6,899 nt of DNA. It comes from Candidatus Stahliibacteriota bacterium. GTDB lineage: Bacteria; Hydrothermota; Tepidihabitantia; B3-TA06. The stretch's first letter is position 1. Every line of letters starts with the position of its first letter. The notes beneath the pieces were generated by a model that searched no databases, was not told the origin of the DNA, and saw only the letters and a program-made list of their open reading frames with translations. Positions 5,943-6,899 of this stretch are shown here, piece after piece. The stretch lies in NCBI GenBank assembly GCA_030592225.1, contig JAUVJT010000115.1:1-6899 (forward strand), written 5' to 3'. The position numbers were made by a program, and so were the translations under genes.

Positions 5943-6290
5943 ATGAATTTTGTAGTCAGGGTGGAGTTATGCCCGAACTGTGATTCGCCGAACACCGAGA
6001 ACCTGGTTCGGGTACAGACCGGTCGTCCCATCAGGGTGTACGTTCGCTGCAGGGAGTGCGGCACGTTTGTTGCCCGCTATACCCTGGAACGCTACACCTC
6101 GGACAAAACCTACGAATCCCTTCTGCGCTTTATGCGAAAACACGGTCACTCCATCGCCAGTCGTTCGCGCGCTCAGGAACTGGAGGGATTTTCAAAAACG
6201 GTGCAGGAGGAGTTTTGTGAGACCTCGGATGCGCCAAAGAGCAACCTCAGGTTGGAAGAAATAATCTGGGAGCATAAGCACCAACGATAG
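5943..6290 (+). CDS. Small zinc-ribbon protein of unknown function (115 aa)
   Basis: I do not recognise the family. The N-terminal half is a compact rubredoxin-like zinc ribbon: CPNC (Cys10, Cys13) and CREC (Cys36, Cys39) flank a beta-strand-rich stretch (LVRVQTGRPIRVYVR). After CREC comes GTFVARYTLERYTSDKTYESLLRFMRKHG, a mixed basic segment predicted to be partly helical. The C-terminal third (from about residue 80) is acidic and charged, with one further unpaired Cys92, and ends in HKHQR. No signal peptide or membrane segment is seen, so it should be cytoplasmic. Such ribbons often bind nucleic acid or another protein, but the sequence does not say which. It follows the repeat element and converges with trmFO, with 26 bases between the stops. 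Reality of the gene is supported by the Shine-Dalgarno and the paired CxxC motifs. Confidence 0.8.
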   Translation: MNFVVRVELCPNCDSPNTENLVRVQTGRPIRVYVRCRECGTFVARYTLERYTSDKTYESLLRFMRKHGHSIASRSRAQELEGFSKTVQEEFCETSDAPKSNLRLEEIIWEHKHQR

Positions 6291-6299
6291 GGATACGTT

Positions 6300-6323
6300 G
6301 TGTTACGGGCGGGGTGTTACGGG
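6300..6323. repeat. 10-base direct repeat across the trmFO stop codon
   Basis: GTGTTACGGG occurs at 6300-6309 and again at 6314-6323, a 14-base step. The second copy contains the trmFO stop (TTA at 6317-6319, TAA on the minus strand). It looks like a small tandem duplication in the gap between the convergent genes. No hairpin terminator is seen there. Confidence 0.6.
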
Positions 6324-6899
6324 TTGCTTAGGAAGGACTTGAGCGTTGCCAGACTCCTCTCTGCATAAGCCTCGCGCCGTGCCTGTTTACCCTTAGGTAC
6401 TGGGGATAACGTGGGAAGCAGGGCAAGGATGGGTTTGGTTGGGCTGAAGCGAACGAGCAACGAGGCGTATTCACCCTGACCGGCAAGACGGGCAAGCAGA
6501 GCGCCCAGCATGGTCTGTGGGGGAAGAATGAGGGACGGGTCTCCTGAGATTAATCGAGTCGCGTTGATACCGGCTACGAGACCGGTGGCGATTGCCGAAA
6601 GATAGCCTTCGGCTCCGGAAAGCTGGCCGCAGACAAAGAGATCGGGACGTTTGCGAAACTGAAGGGTCGGCTCAATCAGCCTGGGCGCTTCGATATAGGT
6701 GTTGCGGTGCATCCTGCCGCAGCGCAGGAACTCGGCATCCTCCAGACCGGGAATCATGCGGAACACCCGCTCCTGCTCAGAATTTCTAAGATTGGTCTGG
6801 AACCCCACCAGGTTGTAGGTGGTGTGCGCTCGGTCTTCAGGGCGCAGTTGAATAACCGCATACGGCCTGCGGCCTTCGGCGTCACGAAAACCGGTGGGA
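6317..6899 (-). CDS. trmFO: TrmFO, folate/FAD-dependent tRNA (m5U54) methyltransferase, C-terminal part
   Basis: The minus-strand frame is open to the right edge and ends at TAA 6317-6319. The 193 visible residues are roughly the C-terminal 45% of a protein of about 435-450 residues. TrmFO methylates uridine 54 in the T-loop of tRNA using methylene-tetrahydrofolate and FAD in the cytoplasm. Diagnostic stretches are RRPYAVIQLR, TTYNLVGFQTNL, ERVFRMIPGLEDAEFLRCGRMHRNTYIEAP and the C-terminal FAD-binding CGQLSGAEGYLSAIATGLVAGIN. In characterised TrmFO a catalytic cysteine lies shortly upstream of RPYAV, outside this window. The usual near-terminal FQPMNxNFGLLP is here FSPTKPILALLP, clearly divergent. 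GTG and similar codons inside the fragment should not be taken as starts, because homology continues to the edge. Family assignment is secure. Confidence 0.95.
   Translation of the reverse strand, partial: PTGFRDAEGRRPYAVIQLRPEDRAHTTYNLVGFQTNLRNSEQERVFRMIPGLEDAEFLRCGRMHRNTYIEAPRLIEPTLQFRKRPDLFVCGQLSGAEGYLSAIATGLVAGINATRLISGDPSLILPPQTMLGALLARLAGQGEYASLLVRFSPTKPILALLPTLSPVPKGKQARREAYAERSLATLKSFLSNP

Noticed and set aside
6806..6808. GTG as the start of the minus-strand gene
   Set aside because: TrmFO homology continues without a break upstream of it to the window edge, so it is an internal valine codon.

Overview
The window looks like a chromosomal piece of a Gram-negative-type, probably anaerobic bacterium that makes isoprenoids by the MEP pathway. 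Base composition is moderate, by eye a little over half G+C. I cannot name the species. The intergenic repeats of the kinds CAGATTA and CTCTGTGTT, which I associate with genomes of uncultured candidate phyla, together with the iron-sulfur-rich membrane protein, suggest an uncultured lineage. That is an impression, not a placement.

Layout. Bases 2-118 hold the C-terminal tail of an IS1595/ISXO2-type transposase. After about 120 non-coding bases comes a tightly packed run of six plus-strand genes (243-5693): a 48-residue CXXC mini-protein resembling the CD1871A family, a NapH-like membrane polyferredoxin, ispD, dxr, rseP and a SLC13/DASS-type anion transporter. Junctions are TAATG, ATGA, a 10-base gap, a 17-base overlap and a zero-base gap, so this is almost certainly one operon with translational coupling.

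Bases 5694-5917 form a compact non-coding element. It has 16-base imperfect terminal inverted repeats (13 of 16 match) and contains two different short tandem-like repeats, so it looks like a MITE. After it comes a 115-residue zinc-ribbon protein of unknown function with a strong ribosome binding site (5943-6290). Convergent to that, on the minus strand and running off the right edge, is the C-terminal part of TrmFO, the folate/FAD-dependent tRNA m5U54 methyltransferase.

How the genes fit together. IspD and Dxr are two early MEP steps, and RseP is an intramembrane zinc protease that often lies next to dxr. The unusual part is the pair in front: a small CXXC membrane protein and a membrane polyferredoxin, translationally coupled to ispD. 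The late MEP enzymes IspG and IspH need low-potential electrons, so an electron-supply role is conceivable, but nothing in the sequence proves it.
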